From Clostridiaceae bacterium AF10-41 (GTDB taxonomy: Bacteria; Bacillota; Clostridia; Clostridiales; Clostridiaceae), in contig JAQCTH010000039.1 in NCBI GenBank assembly GCA_027686065.1, positions 1 to 36,086 on the forward strand: a stretch of 36,086 nt of DNA. The letters run 5' to 3'. Positions 1-8,599 of this stretch are shown in pieces (position 1 is the first letter of the stretch; every line of letters begins with the position of its first letter). The notes below the pieces were generated by a model. That model saw nothing but the letters and a program-made list of their open reading frames with translations. It was not told the origin of the DNA and made no database searches. A program made the position numbers and the translations under genes.

Positions 1-54
1 AAAGTTTGACTTTTTGTGTCCAAGATATTGACATAAGACCATATAGATACGACT

Positions 55-2955
55 ATGTGGCACGAATATACATTCCTAATTGGAGAACGTGATAAAACTA
101 CTGGAAATAGAAGTTTCGATTTGTATATTGATGATAATAAGGTATTCGAAAAGATAGATGCTGCTAAAATGAAGGACGGAGACTTGGTAAGATTAGGTGC
201 AGATGTAGGAAATCTTTGCAATCTAGATGTTAAGTCAGTACAAATAGGGAATGGTACTATTCTACCTGAGAAACGAAAAGAAATATCAGAAGTAACACTT
301 TCATCTTACACTCATAAAGAGGGAAGTGAAAACACTATAAGAACATCAATTAAAACAAATTTAGTTGATGATGGCACAGTTTTTGAAGCTTTATTGGTAG
401 ATTCAAAAAATATACCTGTTAGTGGCATAAGAAATGAAGGTACTATTATAAATAATCAAGGTGAGATAAATTTAATTTTGCCAGCTTCTCTTAAAATAGG
501 GACATACTATGTACAAGTTAAATTTGATAATATTTCAAGAAATTCTGATCAATATATAATTACTGAAAACTTGGAGGCACCAGTTTTTCCTACCTTCTAT
601 TCAATAGATGAAATCATAAAAATTGATGATTATAAGTATAATCCAACAAAGGAATTTAATTTTCCTTCAATTGTAGATACAAAGGTTCATCCAATAGAAA
701 ATTCAATTGATCGTTATTATATGTTCTATGCACCACATGATGCTCCAGCTGGAATATGTTTAGCAACAGCACCAACTTTAGATGGACCATGGACTGAATA
801 TGGCAGTAATCCTTTAATATCCAATAGTTGGGAAAGTGAGAATGGGAATTACTATTATAATGTAACACATGTTTCATCTCCAGATGTAATGTGGAATTCT
901 ACGTATAATAAGTACTTTATGTACTTCCATGGAGAAAATAATGTAACAAGATATGCTACATCAGATGATTTAGTAAATTGGACATATGGTGGTGAATGTG
1001 TTAGAGCTAATGATTTCTCACCAACAGGTAAAGGTCTGACAGAATCAAGCTATGCACGTGTAGTAGAGCATGAAATTCCTGGACTAGATAATAAATATAT
1101 AATGACAATTATGATAAATAACACTGCCAATATGAGAAAAATCTATTATGCTCATTCGAAGGATGGAATAGATTGGACTCCTGTAAAGGAAGCATTGGTA
1201 TCGCCAGATAGTGACCCAAATATGAATTATGCTGGAAATATATCTGGAGCATATTTTATGGAATGGGAAGGCAGATATTATATAATGTGTCATGGAAGTA
1301 CAGGAAACATGTATTCAGTGGAAGTTGGAGAGAGTCTAGATAAAGAAATCCATTGGGGTGTATTTTATGACTCATCAGATAGTTATCCAGACTACGCAAG
1401 ATCTGGTGCTCCTGTATTTATACAAGATGATGAAGGTGTTTGGCATATGTTTTATGAGGGTGGAAAACGTCTTCATGCCAATATAATTCATGCAAAAGAA
1501 TTAAGTGATGAAGAGAAAAATGAAATTAAATATGTTTTTCTTAAAATTAATAAGCCCAATTTAATAGTTGGTGAAAGTGTAGAACCACAGGTTGAAGTAT
1601 TATTAAAGGATAATAGAATATCAGATTTAAAGAATATAGAAATTAAATTTAATAGTAGTAATGAAAACTTACTAAAGTCTGAAAATGGTAATTTAATTGC
1701 ATCGGCACCAGGAACAGTAGAACTATCAGTTACTGCAACTTATAATGGCAAAAGTATAACTAGTGATATAGTAACCATAGGAATTTTTGAAAATATAGAG
1801 TTACCTGAATTTAAAGCTGGAGAAACAATATTAAATAGTGATGAACTAACTAAAGGAACAGGATCAAACATTCAACTTCCTTCAGTAATTAAAGCAAAAG
1901 ATTATTTTGAAAGTCCTATTGATAATTATTATATGTATTTTAGCTATGTTAGTGGAAGTGGCGGAATTGCTTTAGCTACAGCTCCAAGTCCAGAAGGACC
2001 ATGGACTCCATATAATTACGGAGCACCAATTATAACAAGCACTTTAAGTGGAGATTCTAAAGGAGATGTTACAGGTGCAGCTCCAATATGGAATAATGAA
2101 TCTAGTGAACTTAATATGTATTATAGTCAAGCTAAGAATTCAGTAATGTTAGCTACCTCCAAAGACGGTATTAACTTTAATTTTAAAAAGAAAGTTATAA
2201 ATTTAAGTGATTTTAACGGAAAGAGCAGTCAAGCTTATCAGGTAAGTGTTTATAATAATGAGATAGCTGATAATGGAAATAGATATACAATGTTACTAAC
2301 AGGTAATGTTGGAGGTAAAAGACAAGTTAACTATGCAACTTCTCAGAATGGAGAAGATTGGGAAGTAAATGAAGAGGCATTAATCACGCCAATAGATAAG
2401 GATAAAGGTAATATTGCATCACCAAGGTTGCTGATATGGGATAATAATAAATATATTGTATTTCATAATTCAAATGGAGATATAGAGATTGAATCTATAA
2501 GTGATGATTTTAGGGCTGTACAGAGAATTGGTACACTTTATGATTCAATTTTAGAAGAACCTGATTCAAATAAAGCATCAGATGCTTGGTTTTATGAGGA
2601 AGATAATATATTACACATGTATTATACAGCAGGAAGTACTACGGGTACAGGATCAATTCCTAGTTCAAGGATTGCTCATACTTCAGTTGTAATAGAAGTT
2701 CAACCTACAGATCCAGGTGAACAGCCTGAAAATCCAGGAGAAGGAACTACAGATCCAAGTGAACAGCCTGAAAATCCAGACGAAGGGTCTACAAATCCAG
2801 CTGAGAAGCCTACTAATCCTATTGAAGAATCAAATGAGATTGGATATCTACCGAATACAGGGGATGCATCATCTAAACTACCGTATATAGCAAGTATCCT
2901 TATAGTAATAGGAATATTTATATTTGCTAAAAAGGGAGAGAAGATTAAGGTATAA
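55..2955 (+). CDS. LPXTG-anchored GH43-like double-propeller protein, 5' end missing or frameshifted
   Basis: Likely a surface glycan-active protein fixed to peptidoglycan by sortase. Domains by residue: the end of a LamG-like sandwich (1-70), a second beta sandwich (about 78-165), a five-bladed propeller resembling GH43 (about 195-485), a bacterial Ig-like domain (about 492-575), a second propeller (about 600-882), a Pro/Glu-rich linker with TDPxEQPENP-type repeats (883-925), LPNTG (932-936), a membrane helix and a KKGEKIKV tail. Both propellers carry paired LATAPxxxGPWTxY blade motifs. The usual GH43 DPxI, D and EGP residues are not clearly placed, so the exact activity is unknown. ATG 55 has no ribosome binding site and no signal peptide follows, which is inconsistent with a sortase substrate; the real N-terminus should lie before the window. 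The likely partners are the esterase, epimerase and kinase genes that follow. Confidence 0.75.
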   Translation: MWHEYTFLIGERDKTTGNRSFDLYIDDNKVFEKIDAAKMKDGDLVRLGADVGNLCNLDVKSVQIGNGTILPEKRKEISEVTLSSYTHKEGSENTIRTSIKTNLVDDGTVFEALLVDSKNIPVSGIRNEGTIINNQGEINLILPASLKIGTYYVQVKFDNISRNSDQYIITENLEAPVFPTFYSIDEIIKIDDYKYNPTKEFNFPSIVDTKVHPIENSIDRYYMFYAPHDAPAGICLATAPTLDGPWTEYGSNPLISNSWESENGNYYYNVTHVSSPDVMWNSTYNKYFMYFHGENNVTRYATSDDLVNWTYGGECVRANDFSPTGKGLTESSYARVVEHEIPGLDNKYIMTIMINNTANMRKIYYAHSKDGIDWTPVKEALVSPDSDPNMNYAGNISGAYFMEWEGRYYIMCHGSTGNMYSVEVGESLDKEIHWGVFYDSSDSYPDYARSGAPVFIQDDEGVWHMFYEGGKRLHANIIHAKELSDEEKNEIKYVFLKINKPNLIVGESVEPQVEVLLKDNRISDLKNIEIKFNSSNENLLKSENGNLIASAPGTVELSVTATYNGKSITSDIVTIGIFENIELPEFKAGETILNSDELTKGTGSNIQLPSVIKAKDYFESPIDNYYMYFSYVSGSGGIALATAPSPEGPWTPYNYGAPIITSTLSGDSKGDVTGAAPIWNNESSELNMYYSQAKNSVMLATSKDGINFNFKKKVINLSDFNGKSSQAYQVSVYNNEIADNGNRYTMLLTGNVGGKRQVNYATSQNGEDWEVNEEALITPIDKDKGNIASPRLLIWDNNKYIVFHNSNGDIEIESISDDFRAVQRIGTLYDSILEEPDSNKASDAWFYEEDNILHMYYTAGSTTGTGSIPSSRIAHTSVVIEVQPTDPGEQPENPGEGTTDPSEQPENPDEGSTNPAEKPTNPIEESNEIGYLPNTGDASSKLPYIASILIVIGIFIFAKKGEKIKV

Positions 2956-2968
2956 ATAGAATTAAATG

Positions 2969-3017
2969 AAAGGATCATATTAAGAAGATTATAATTACTT
3001 CCTGATATGGTCTTTTT
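2969..3017 (+). terminator. Intrinsic terminator after the LPXTG gene
   Basis: Arms 2970-2987 and 2998-3015 pair over about 18 positions with one mismatch and a few G-U pairs, with a 10-nt loop and a T run at 3013-3017. The T run ends just before the AGGAGGG ribosome binding site of the next gene (start 3032), so it may work as partial terminator or attenuator inside one operon. Confidence 0.7.
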
Positions 3018-3031
3018 AAGGAGGGATATTA

Positions 3032-4030
3032 ATGCAACCACGTTGTACAATAATAAATAAACCATTAAGTCCTTGTATTTATCAAAGAAATAATGAAAAT
3101 AAAGCAATTATACCTATTGAAATTATTTATACAAGACCTGTTGTAGCAATTAAAGTTAAGGCAACTGGTAAAGATGTTGAAACTCCATGGATTAATTTAG
3201 AATTATATTATGGTAGAGGAGCTGTGAAAATAGAATTACCATGCACTGGATGGTATAAAGTTAGAATGAAGGCCTTTGACGAAGGTGGGAATGTTGTTGA
3301 AGAGGACTTCATTGAAAATGTAGGCGTAGGAGAGATTTTTATCACAGGTGGCCAATCAAATTCCCTGAATTTTGGAGAAGTATTAACTGAAAGTAATGAT
3401 AATAGAGTATTATCTTGGAATACACAAATCAACAAATGGATTAAATGTAAGGACCCTCAACCGTGTGAAATTGGACCGGAAGTAGATATGGGGAATGGAG
3501 GCTCAATTTGGCCGACTTTAGGATCAGCCCTAGCCAAAGAGTTAGATATGCCAATAGGCTTTTTAGCAACAGGATGGGGAGGGGCTGGAATTAAGGAATT
3601 CGGAGAAGGAACTATTAAATATGAAAGAATAATTAATGCACTAAATACAATAAAGGAAAATGGAGCAAGAGCTGTGCTGTGGCATCAAGGAGAAACTGAT
3701 GCTGTTAATAAGACTACTAGAGAAGAATATGAAGTATTATTAAAGAGTTTAATATATAGAAGCCGTAGAGATACTGAATTAAATATTCCTTGGGTAATAG
3801 CCAATGCATCTTATCATCCAAAAGCAGAAAATATAGATAAGAAAGCTATTTTGGAGGCTCAAAGAAATTGTTGTAATGATAAAGATGTTTTATTGGGACC
3901 TAACACAGATAATATTTTGGGAGATAATAGAATTAATAATAGTGCTCATTTTAATCTTAAAGGGTTAAAGGCTCATGGCATAAGCTGGTTTGAAATTCTG
4001 ATAAAGTATTTTTTCGCTAATAGGGAGTAG
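3032..4030 (+). CDS. SGNH-type carbohydrate esterase, sialate O-acetylesterase-like
   Basis: Predicted to remove acetyl groups from a sugar. The 332-residue protein has a beta-rich N-terminal part and then the SGNH hydrolase blocks: GQSN with the likely nucleophile Ser109, GWGGAG near 180-185, WHQGETD at 217-223 (typical of the sialate O-acetylesterase/DUF303 group) and His306 in SAHF. An Asp three residues before that His, usual in the triad, is not obvious. There is no signal peptide or membrane segment, so it should act in the cytoplasm on imported sugar. AAGGAGGG sits well for ATG 3032. It abuts the epimerase gene (5-bp gap). Substrate is not proven; acetylated xylo-oligosaccharides are the main alternative to sialic acid. 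Confidence 0.72.
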   Translation: MQPRCTIINKPLSPCIYQRNNENKAIIPIEIIYTRPVVAIKVKATGKDVETPWINLELYYGRGAVKIELPCTGWYKVRMKAFDEGGNVVEEDFIENVGVGEIFITGGQSNSLNFGEVLTESNDNRVLSWNTQINKWIKCKDPQPCEIGPEVDMGNGGSIWPTLGSALAKELDMPIGFLATGWGGAGIKEFGEGTIKYERIINALNTIKENGARAVLWHQGETDAVNKTTREEYEVLLKSLIYRSRRDTELNIPWVIANASYHPKAENIDKKAILEAQRNCCNDKDVLLGPNTDNILGDNRINNSAHFNLKGLKAHGISWFEILIKYFFANRE

Positions 4031-4035
4031 TTTTT

Positions 4036-4938
4036 ATGTTAATTGAACTAAAATTAAATGAATTTACTGCAATTGCTGATACATTTGGAGGAGAATTAAT
4101 TTCTTATAAGGACGAAAGTGGATTAGAGTATTTATGGAATGGAGATGAAAAATATTGGGTAGGGCGCTCACCACATCTTTTTCCAATAATAGGGGCTTTG
4201 AAAGATAATACCACTATTATTGATGGACAAAAGTTTAGTATTAATAAACATGGGTTTGCTCGTAATAGTGATTTCTTAGTTGCTGAAAAGGGAAGCAATT
4301 TTGTATTGTTTTTACTTAGAAGTAATGATGATACACGTAAATTTTACCCTTATGAATTTGAATTATATATTAAGCATGAATTAATTGAGTATGGATTTAA
4401 AACATCTTATTGTATAAAGAATATAGATGATAAGCCAATAAGTTTTTGCATAGGTGGCCATGTTGGATTTAAAGTGCCTTTGAATAATGATGAAAGTTTT
4501 GATGAGTATTCAATACTTTTTGATAAAAGAATTACAAACGAAGCGATGATTCCTCCTAATGATGAGGCTTTTAGCAAAGAGGAATCCATTCCATATATTA
4601 ACAATACCAATGTGTTACCGCTAAATTATGAAATTTTTGATAGAGGTGCAATAATTTTAGATAAAATACAATCACATTCAGTTGTTCTTAAACATAATAA
4701 AAGAAATCATGGAGTTAGATTTTGTTTTGAGGGATTTCCTGTATTAACGTTATGGACCTTTCCTAAAAAGAGAGCGCCTTTTATTTGTTTAGAACCCTGG
4801 CATGGGCTACCAGCTATGACGGATGATAGTAAGTATTTTGAAGAGAAGCCGTATATGATTACCATAGACAAAAATAAACAATGTAATCTTAGTTATACTG
4901 TTAATATTATAAAAGTTAATAGGATTATATCATCTTAA
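4036..4938 (+). CDS. Aldose 1-epimerase family protein (LacX-like)
   Basis: A 300-residue galactose-mutarotase-fold protein. The start (ELKLNEFTAIADTFGGELIS), HGFARNSDF near 75-83, GGHVGF near 141-146 and CLEPWHGLPA near 254-263 match the LacX branch of the aldose 1-epimerase superfamily. It probably interconverts anomers of a free or phosphorylated sugar in the cytoplasm; no signal peptide is present. ATG 4036 follows the esterase stop by 5 bp and the AGGGAG ribosome binding site lies inside the end of the esterase gene, so the two are likely translated from one mRNA. This is a different branch from the GalM protein at 21573. Family is well supported; the sugar is unknown. Confidence 0.8.
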   Translation: MLIELKLNEFTAIADTFGGELISYKDESGLEYLWNGDEKYWVGRSPHLFPIIGALKDNTTIIDGQKFSINKHGFARNSDFLVAEKGSNFVLFLLRSNDDTRKFYPYEFELYIKHELIEYGFKTSYCIKNIDDKPISFCIGGHVGFKVPLNNDESFDEYSILFDKRITNEAMIPPNDEAFSKEESIPYINNTNVLPLNYEIFDRGAIILDKIQSHSVVLKHNKRNHGVRFCFEGFPVLTLWTFPKKRAPFICLEPWHGLPAMTDDSKYFEEKPYMITIDKNKQCNLSYTVNIIKVNRIISS

Positions 4939-4956
4939 AATGAATTAATCAAAATA

Positions 4957-4985
4957 TTTCCAATTACACATTTCTATATTATAAT
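4957..4985 (+). promoter_or_regulatory. Candidate sigma-A promoter of the ROK kinase gene
   Basis: TTTCCA (4957-4962), 17-bp spacer, TATAAT (4980-4985), 34 nt before the ATG at 5020. The -10 is perfect and the -35 matches 4 of 6 positions. It suggests the kinase has its own promoter besides any readthrough from the epimerase gene. Confidence 0.5.
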
Positions 4986-5019
4986 ATAGGAATTAATAAA
5001 ACTAAGGGAGGGCATTATT

Positions 5020-5880
5020 ATGCTATATGGAGGAATAGAAGCTGGAGGAACAAAATTTGTTTGTGCAGTAAGTGATGAAAACTTAAATATCTTAGAGAGA
5101 GTAAGTATAAAAACAACAGTTCCAGAAGAAACAATGAAAGAAGTTTTTGAATTTTTTGATAAATATAAGATATGTTCAATAGGAATAGGTTCTTTTGGAC
5201 CAATAGATATAAATAAAAATTCTAAAACCTATGGTTATATAACAAGTACTCCTAAAAAAGGATGGAATAATTATAATTTTGTAGGTGCAATAAAAGAAAA
5301 ATATAATATTCCAATTGCATGGACAACAGATGTAAATGCAGCAGCTTATGGAGAACTTAAAAAGGGTGGAGCACTAGGTTTAAACAGTTGTATTTATTTA
5401 ACTATTGGAACTGGAATAGGTGGCGGAGCAGTAGTAAATAGTAAAATATTAGAAGGTTTTAGCCATCCAGAAATGGGACATATTTTAGTTAGAAGACATG
5501 AGGAAGATAATTATGAAGGCAAATGTCCATATCATAAAAATTGTTTTGAAGGTATGGCGGCTGGACCAGCTATTGAAGAAAGATATAAAGTGAAAGCATA
5601 TGAATTAGAGAAAAATGAAAAAGCATGGGAAATAGAGGCTTACTATATTGCCCAAGCAATAATGAGTTATGTTTTAATATTGAGTCCTGAACGTATAATC
5701 TTAGGTGGTGGAGTTATGAAGCAAAGACAAGTATTTCCTTTAATAAGAAGAGAATTAAAAAAACTTATGTCAGAGTATGTTGAAATGCCTAATCTTGAAG
5801 AATTTATAGTGCCACCAGTACTTGAAGATAATGCAGGAATTATAGGAAGTTTACTTTTAGCTAAGGATATAGAAATTTAA
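5020..5880 (+). CDS. ROK-family sugar kinase, fructokinase type
   Basis: Predicted ATP-dependent sugar kinase, most likely fructokinase, in the cytoplasm. The 286 residues show the N-terminal phosphate loop GGIEAGGTKF, the catalytic Asp region DVNAAAYGE, LTIGTGIGGG, and the ROK metal site in the fructokinase form: HPEMGH followed by CPYHKNCFEG, which differs from the CxCGxxGC form of ManNAc and glucose ROK kinases. ILGGGVM near 227-233 is the second nucleotide-binding glycine patch. Length is normal for the group. The start has AAGGGAGG 9 nt upstream. It closes the sugar locus and is followed by a strong terminator. ManNAc kinase was considered because of the nearby SGNH esterase, but the zinc motif argues for fructokinase. 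Confidence 0.85.
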   Translation: MLYGGIEAGGTKFVCAVSDENLNILERVSIKTTVPEETMKEVFEFFDKYKICSIGIGSFGPIDINKNSKTYGYITSTPKKGWNNYNFVGAIKEKYNIPIAWTTDVNAAAYGELKKGGALGLNSCIYLTIGTGIGGGAVVNSKILEGFSHPEMGHILVRRHEEDNYEGKCPYHKNCFEGMAAGPAIEERYKVKAYELEKNEKAWEIEAYYIAQAIMSYVLILSPERIILGGGVMKQRQVFPLIRRELKKLMSEYVEMPNLEEFIVPPVLEDNAGIIGSLLLAKDIEI

Positions 5881-5970
5881 TATAACAACTGATATTATAA
5901 ATAAACTTAGGTTAAATAATAATGTCTATAAAAATAGGATTATTCAATTTAGGGAGTAATTTATTACTAA

Positions 5971-6023
5971 AAGAATGCTTGAAAGTAAGTTAAAACTTTA
6001 TTTACTTTCAAACATTCTTTTTT
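5971..6023 (+). terminator. Strong intrinsic terminator closing the kinase unit
   Basis: Arms 5971-5988 and 6002-6019 pair 17 of 18 positions, with a 13-nt loop and a T run to 6023. It lies 90 bp after the kinase stop. Confidence 0.88.
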
Positions 6024-6201
6024 ATAATGTATAAGTTTAAATAAACATTTTGCATTTATAGTATGTTTTTATAAGCATAGTTCTAAGTTAGAAGATATTA
6101 AGGTTTTTTTAAGAAATAATAAAGTTTAATATTAAGATATATTAACTAAAATATAAGTAAATAGTTAATATAAGTAGTTAGAGAAAAAATAAAGTGAAAA
6201 A

Positions 6202-6230
6202 TTAAAAGATTTCTTCTTTTATGGTAAACT
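6202..6230 (+). promoter_or_regulatory. Candidate promoter of the two-component operon
   Basis: TTAAAA (6202-6207), 17-bp spacer, TAAACT (6225-6230) preceded by TGG, giving an extended -10 (TGnTAAACT). It lies 30 nt before the TTG start at 6261. Confidence 0.45.
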
Positions 6231-6260
6231 AATTTTAGAAGTAGAGAGGAGTGAATTTCT

Positions 6261-6974
6261 TTGAGTAGAGAAAGAATTTTGATAGTAGATGATGAAAAGG
6301 AAATTAGAGATTTAATAGATATATATTTAAAGGGTGAAGGATACGAAACAATAAAAGCGGAAAATGGTGAAGAGGCATTAAATATGCTTTCAAATAATGA
6401 TGTTGACTTAATAATATTGGATATAATGATGCCTAAGGTAAATGGGATAGAGGCATGTTTAAAAATAAGGGAAGAGAGAGAAATGCCGATAATAATGTTA
6501 TCTGCAAAATCTGAAGATATGGATAAAATATTAGGGCTAAACACAGGTGCTGATGATTATTTAACAAAGCCATTTAATCCATTGGAGCTTGTAGCTAGGG
6601 TTAAATCACAACTTAGAAGATATAAAAGATTTAATAAAACAATTGTTAAGGAAGAACTTGAAGTTAGAGAAGATAATATTCTATATATTGATGAAATAAG
6701 TATAAATTTAGAAACACATGAAGTTTTTAAAGAGGGGGAAGAAATAAAACTTACTCCAACGGAATTTGATATATTAGTTTTACTTGGAGAAAACAGAGGG
6801 AAAGTATTTAGTATTGAAAATATATATAACAGTGTTTGGAAACAAGATTTTATGCAATCTGATAATACTGTTATGGTTCATATAAGAAAGGTAAGAGAGA
6901 AAATAGAAGATGATCCTAGAAGACCAAAGTTTATAAAAACTGTATGGGGGGTAGGATATAAAATTGATAGGTAG
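6261..6974 (+). CDS. OmpR/PhoB-family response regulator
   Basis: Transcription regulator of 237 residues, normal length. Receiver domain 1-120: acidic pair Asp10/Asp11, phospho-acceptor Asp54 in ILDIMMP, switch Ser81 and Lys103 in LTKPF. Winged-helix effector domain about 135-237 with LTPTEFDILVLL and the recognition-helix region NTVMVHIRKVREKIE, ending in WGVGYKI. The start is TTG 6261: no better codon lies in frame with GAGAGGAG at 6243-6250. It overlaps the kinase gene by 11 bp, so the pair is co-translated. The overall look is that of VanR/PhoP-like regulators. The nearby muramidase and VanW genes suggest cell-wall control, which is inference. Repeats upstream could be its own binding site. 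Confidence 0.95.
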   Translation: MSRERILIVDDEKEIRDLIDIYLKGEGYETIKAENGEEALNMLSNNDVDLIILDIMMPKVNGIEACLKIREEREMPIIMLSAKSEDMDKILGLNTGADDYLTKPFNPLELVARVKSQLRRYKRFNKTIVKEELEVREDNILYIDEISINLETHEVFKEGEEIKLTPTEFDILVLLGENRGKVFSIENIYNSVWKQDFMQSDNTVMVHIRKVREKIEDDPRRPKFIKTVWGVGYKIDR

Positions 6975-8532
6975 AAAGAAAAAGGAAAGGAAAGAAAAGC
7001 TTGAAAAAGATAGTACTAAAACAAGAGGAAGCTCCAGCAATTTTATAATTAGACTCATTAGTAAGTTGTATAACTCTAAAATTGGAATAAGAATTAGAGA
7101 AATTTTTGAATGGACATATAAAAGAATAGAAAAAAGTATAAGATTTGAGCTTGTGGTTGTTTTTGGAGTATGTTTTTTGCTATCCTTTATGTTTTATGGT
7201 TTTGCAAATAATATGTTGTCCCAAAATAAAACAATAACTAATCTTGAATATAATATCGGTGAAATACAATCAGAAGCTAACAATATAGCAAAAAAATTAA
7301 GTGGTGAATATGGAGAAGAAATAGATGGTCTAAAGGATGAAGATAAAATTAAAAATATCTTAGAACAAAACTATAATGAAAAGACTAAGATATACTTAAC
7401 AGATTTAGATGGAAAGATATTGTATAAGATAAATGGAGAGTTTCAAGAAAAGTTAGATATATATGCAGTAATAGATAAGGGGAATTCAGTATTAGAAGAT
7501 GGAGATGAGAGAGTTTTTCTTTATCCAGTTAAAATAGGTCAAGATAGAGCATATCTTATATATTTTAAAATACCAACACCATATATCTCTTATGATTACT
7601 ATGTAGATAAAAATTCATTTTTAGCTCTTTTCTTATCAGTTATTATGTTTATATCAATATTTATAATAATAACTAATAAAAAAATGAAATACATAGAAGA
7701 GATAGTATCTGGAGTAACGGTTATCTCAAATGGTAATTTATCTTATAGAATTGAAGAAAAGGGAAAAGATGAAATAAAGAAACTAGCTGAGAACATAAAT
7801 AATATGGCTTTTGAAATAGAAAATAGAATTGAAGGAGAAAGAAGAGCAGAAAAAACTAAAAGTGAGCTTATTACAAATGTTTCACATGATTTAAGAACTC
7901 CTTTAACCTCTGTAATGGGTTATATAGGTTTGATAAAAGACGGTAAATATGAGAATGAAGGCATTATGAAGGAGTATTTAAATATAGCGTTTAATAAATC
8001 TAATCAACTTAAAGAACTTATAGAAGATTTATTTGAATATACAAAACTTAATAATAAGGGAATAGTATTAGAGAAAACTAAGGTTAATATTGTAGAGTTT
8101 TTATCTCAAATTATAGAAGAGTATATTCCTGTCTTTGAGGAAAATGAAATAGAAGTTGTTAAAAAGTTTGTAGATGAAAAAAGCATTGTAGAAATTGATG
8201 CAGGAAAAATAGTTAGAGTTTTTGAAAATTTATTTTCTAATGCAATTAAATATTCATTTAAACCAGGGCAGGTAAAAATATCTTCATATGAATCTGAAGG
8301 ATTTGTAAATATAGTAATAAAAAATAGAGGAGAAAATATACCAAAGGAAAAGGTTGATAGGCTATTTGATAGATTTTATAGAGTTGATGAGGCTAGAAAT
8401 TCTAATACAAAGGGAAGTGGACTTGGGCTTGCTATTTCAAAAAATATAATAGAATTACATAGTGGGAACATATGGGCTGAATGTGTAGATAATGATGTAA
8501 GCTTCTTTATAAAATTAAAGGCAATAAGATAG
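6964..8532 (+). CDS. Sensor histidine kinase, VanS/PhoR type
   Basis: Membrane sensor kinase of 522 residues that should phosphorylate the regulator encoded just before it. A very basic N-terminus (MIGRKKKERKEK), TM1 about 61-84, extracellular sensor 85-216, TM2 218-237, HAMP about 238-290, HisKA with His308 in NVSHDLRTPL, and HATPase with Asn426 in the N box, FDRFYRVDEARN and GSGLGLAI (484-491). All catalytic residues are present. The start is TTG 6964 inside the end of the regulator gene, with a G-rich ribosome binding site (GGGGGGTAGG) at about 6945-6955; the next in-frame ATG lies inside TM1. The long cytoplasmic head of about 60 residues before TM1 is unusual. The signal is unknown. Confidence 0.93.
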   Translation: MIGRKKKERKEKLEKDSTKTRGSSSNFIIRLISKLYNSKIGIRIREIFEWTYKRIEKSIRFELVVVFGVCFLLSFMFYGFANNMLSQNKTITNLEYNIGEIQSEANNIAKKLSGEYGEEIDGLKDEDKIKNILEQNYNEKTKIYLTDLDGKILYKINGEFQEKLDIYAVIDKGNSVLEDGDERVFLYPVKIGQDRAYLIYFKIPTPYISYDYYVDKNSFLALFLSVIMFISIFIIITNKKMKYIEEIVSGVTVISNGNLSYRIEEKGKDEIKKLAENINNMAFEIENRIEGERRAEKTKSELITNVSHDLRTPLTSVMGYIGLIKDGKYENEGIMKEYLNIAFNKSNQLKELIEDLFEYTKLNNKGIVLEKTKVNIVEFLSQIIEEYIPVFEENEIEVVKKFVDEKSIVEIDAGKIVRVFENLFSNAIKYSFKPGQVKISSYESEGFVNIVIKNRGENIPKEKVDRLFDRFYRVDEARNSNTKGSGLGLAISKNIIELHSGNIWAECVDNDVSFFIKLKAIR

Positions 8533-8599
8533 TAAATGAAGTAACCTTTAAGAAAGATAGTAATAAACTAATATAGAGATTATTTTTCTTGGAGGAAAA

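Larger units (their letters stand above)
5881..6260. other. 380-bp intergenic region before the two-component system
   Basis: Besides the terminator and promoter listed separately it is very AT-rich and holds no convincing ORF. It has a perfect 10-bp inverted repeat (ATATTAACTA at 6139-6148, TAGTTAATAT at 6162-6171) overlapping a direct repeat of AATATAAGTA at 6150-6159 and 6167-6176, about 40 bp upstream of the response-regulator promoter. Confidence 0.5.

Noticed and set aside
2701..2823. Tandem PENPGE-type repeats as a CRISPR or satellite array
   Set aside because: They are in-frame coding repeats of a cell-wall linker.
55..2955. Sialidase
   Set aside because: No Asp-box (SxDxGxTW) repeats and no FRIP motif are visible; the blade motifs resemble GH43-like propellers.
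2700..3107. 135-codon minus-strand ORF
   Set aside because: It is the mirror of the Pro/Glu-rich repeat and anchor part of the LPXTG gene, with no ribosome binding site.
6146..6544. 132-codon minus-strand ORF over the response-regulator start
   Set aside because: Overlaps the receiver domain codons and the operon promoter; no start signal.
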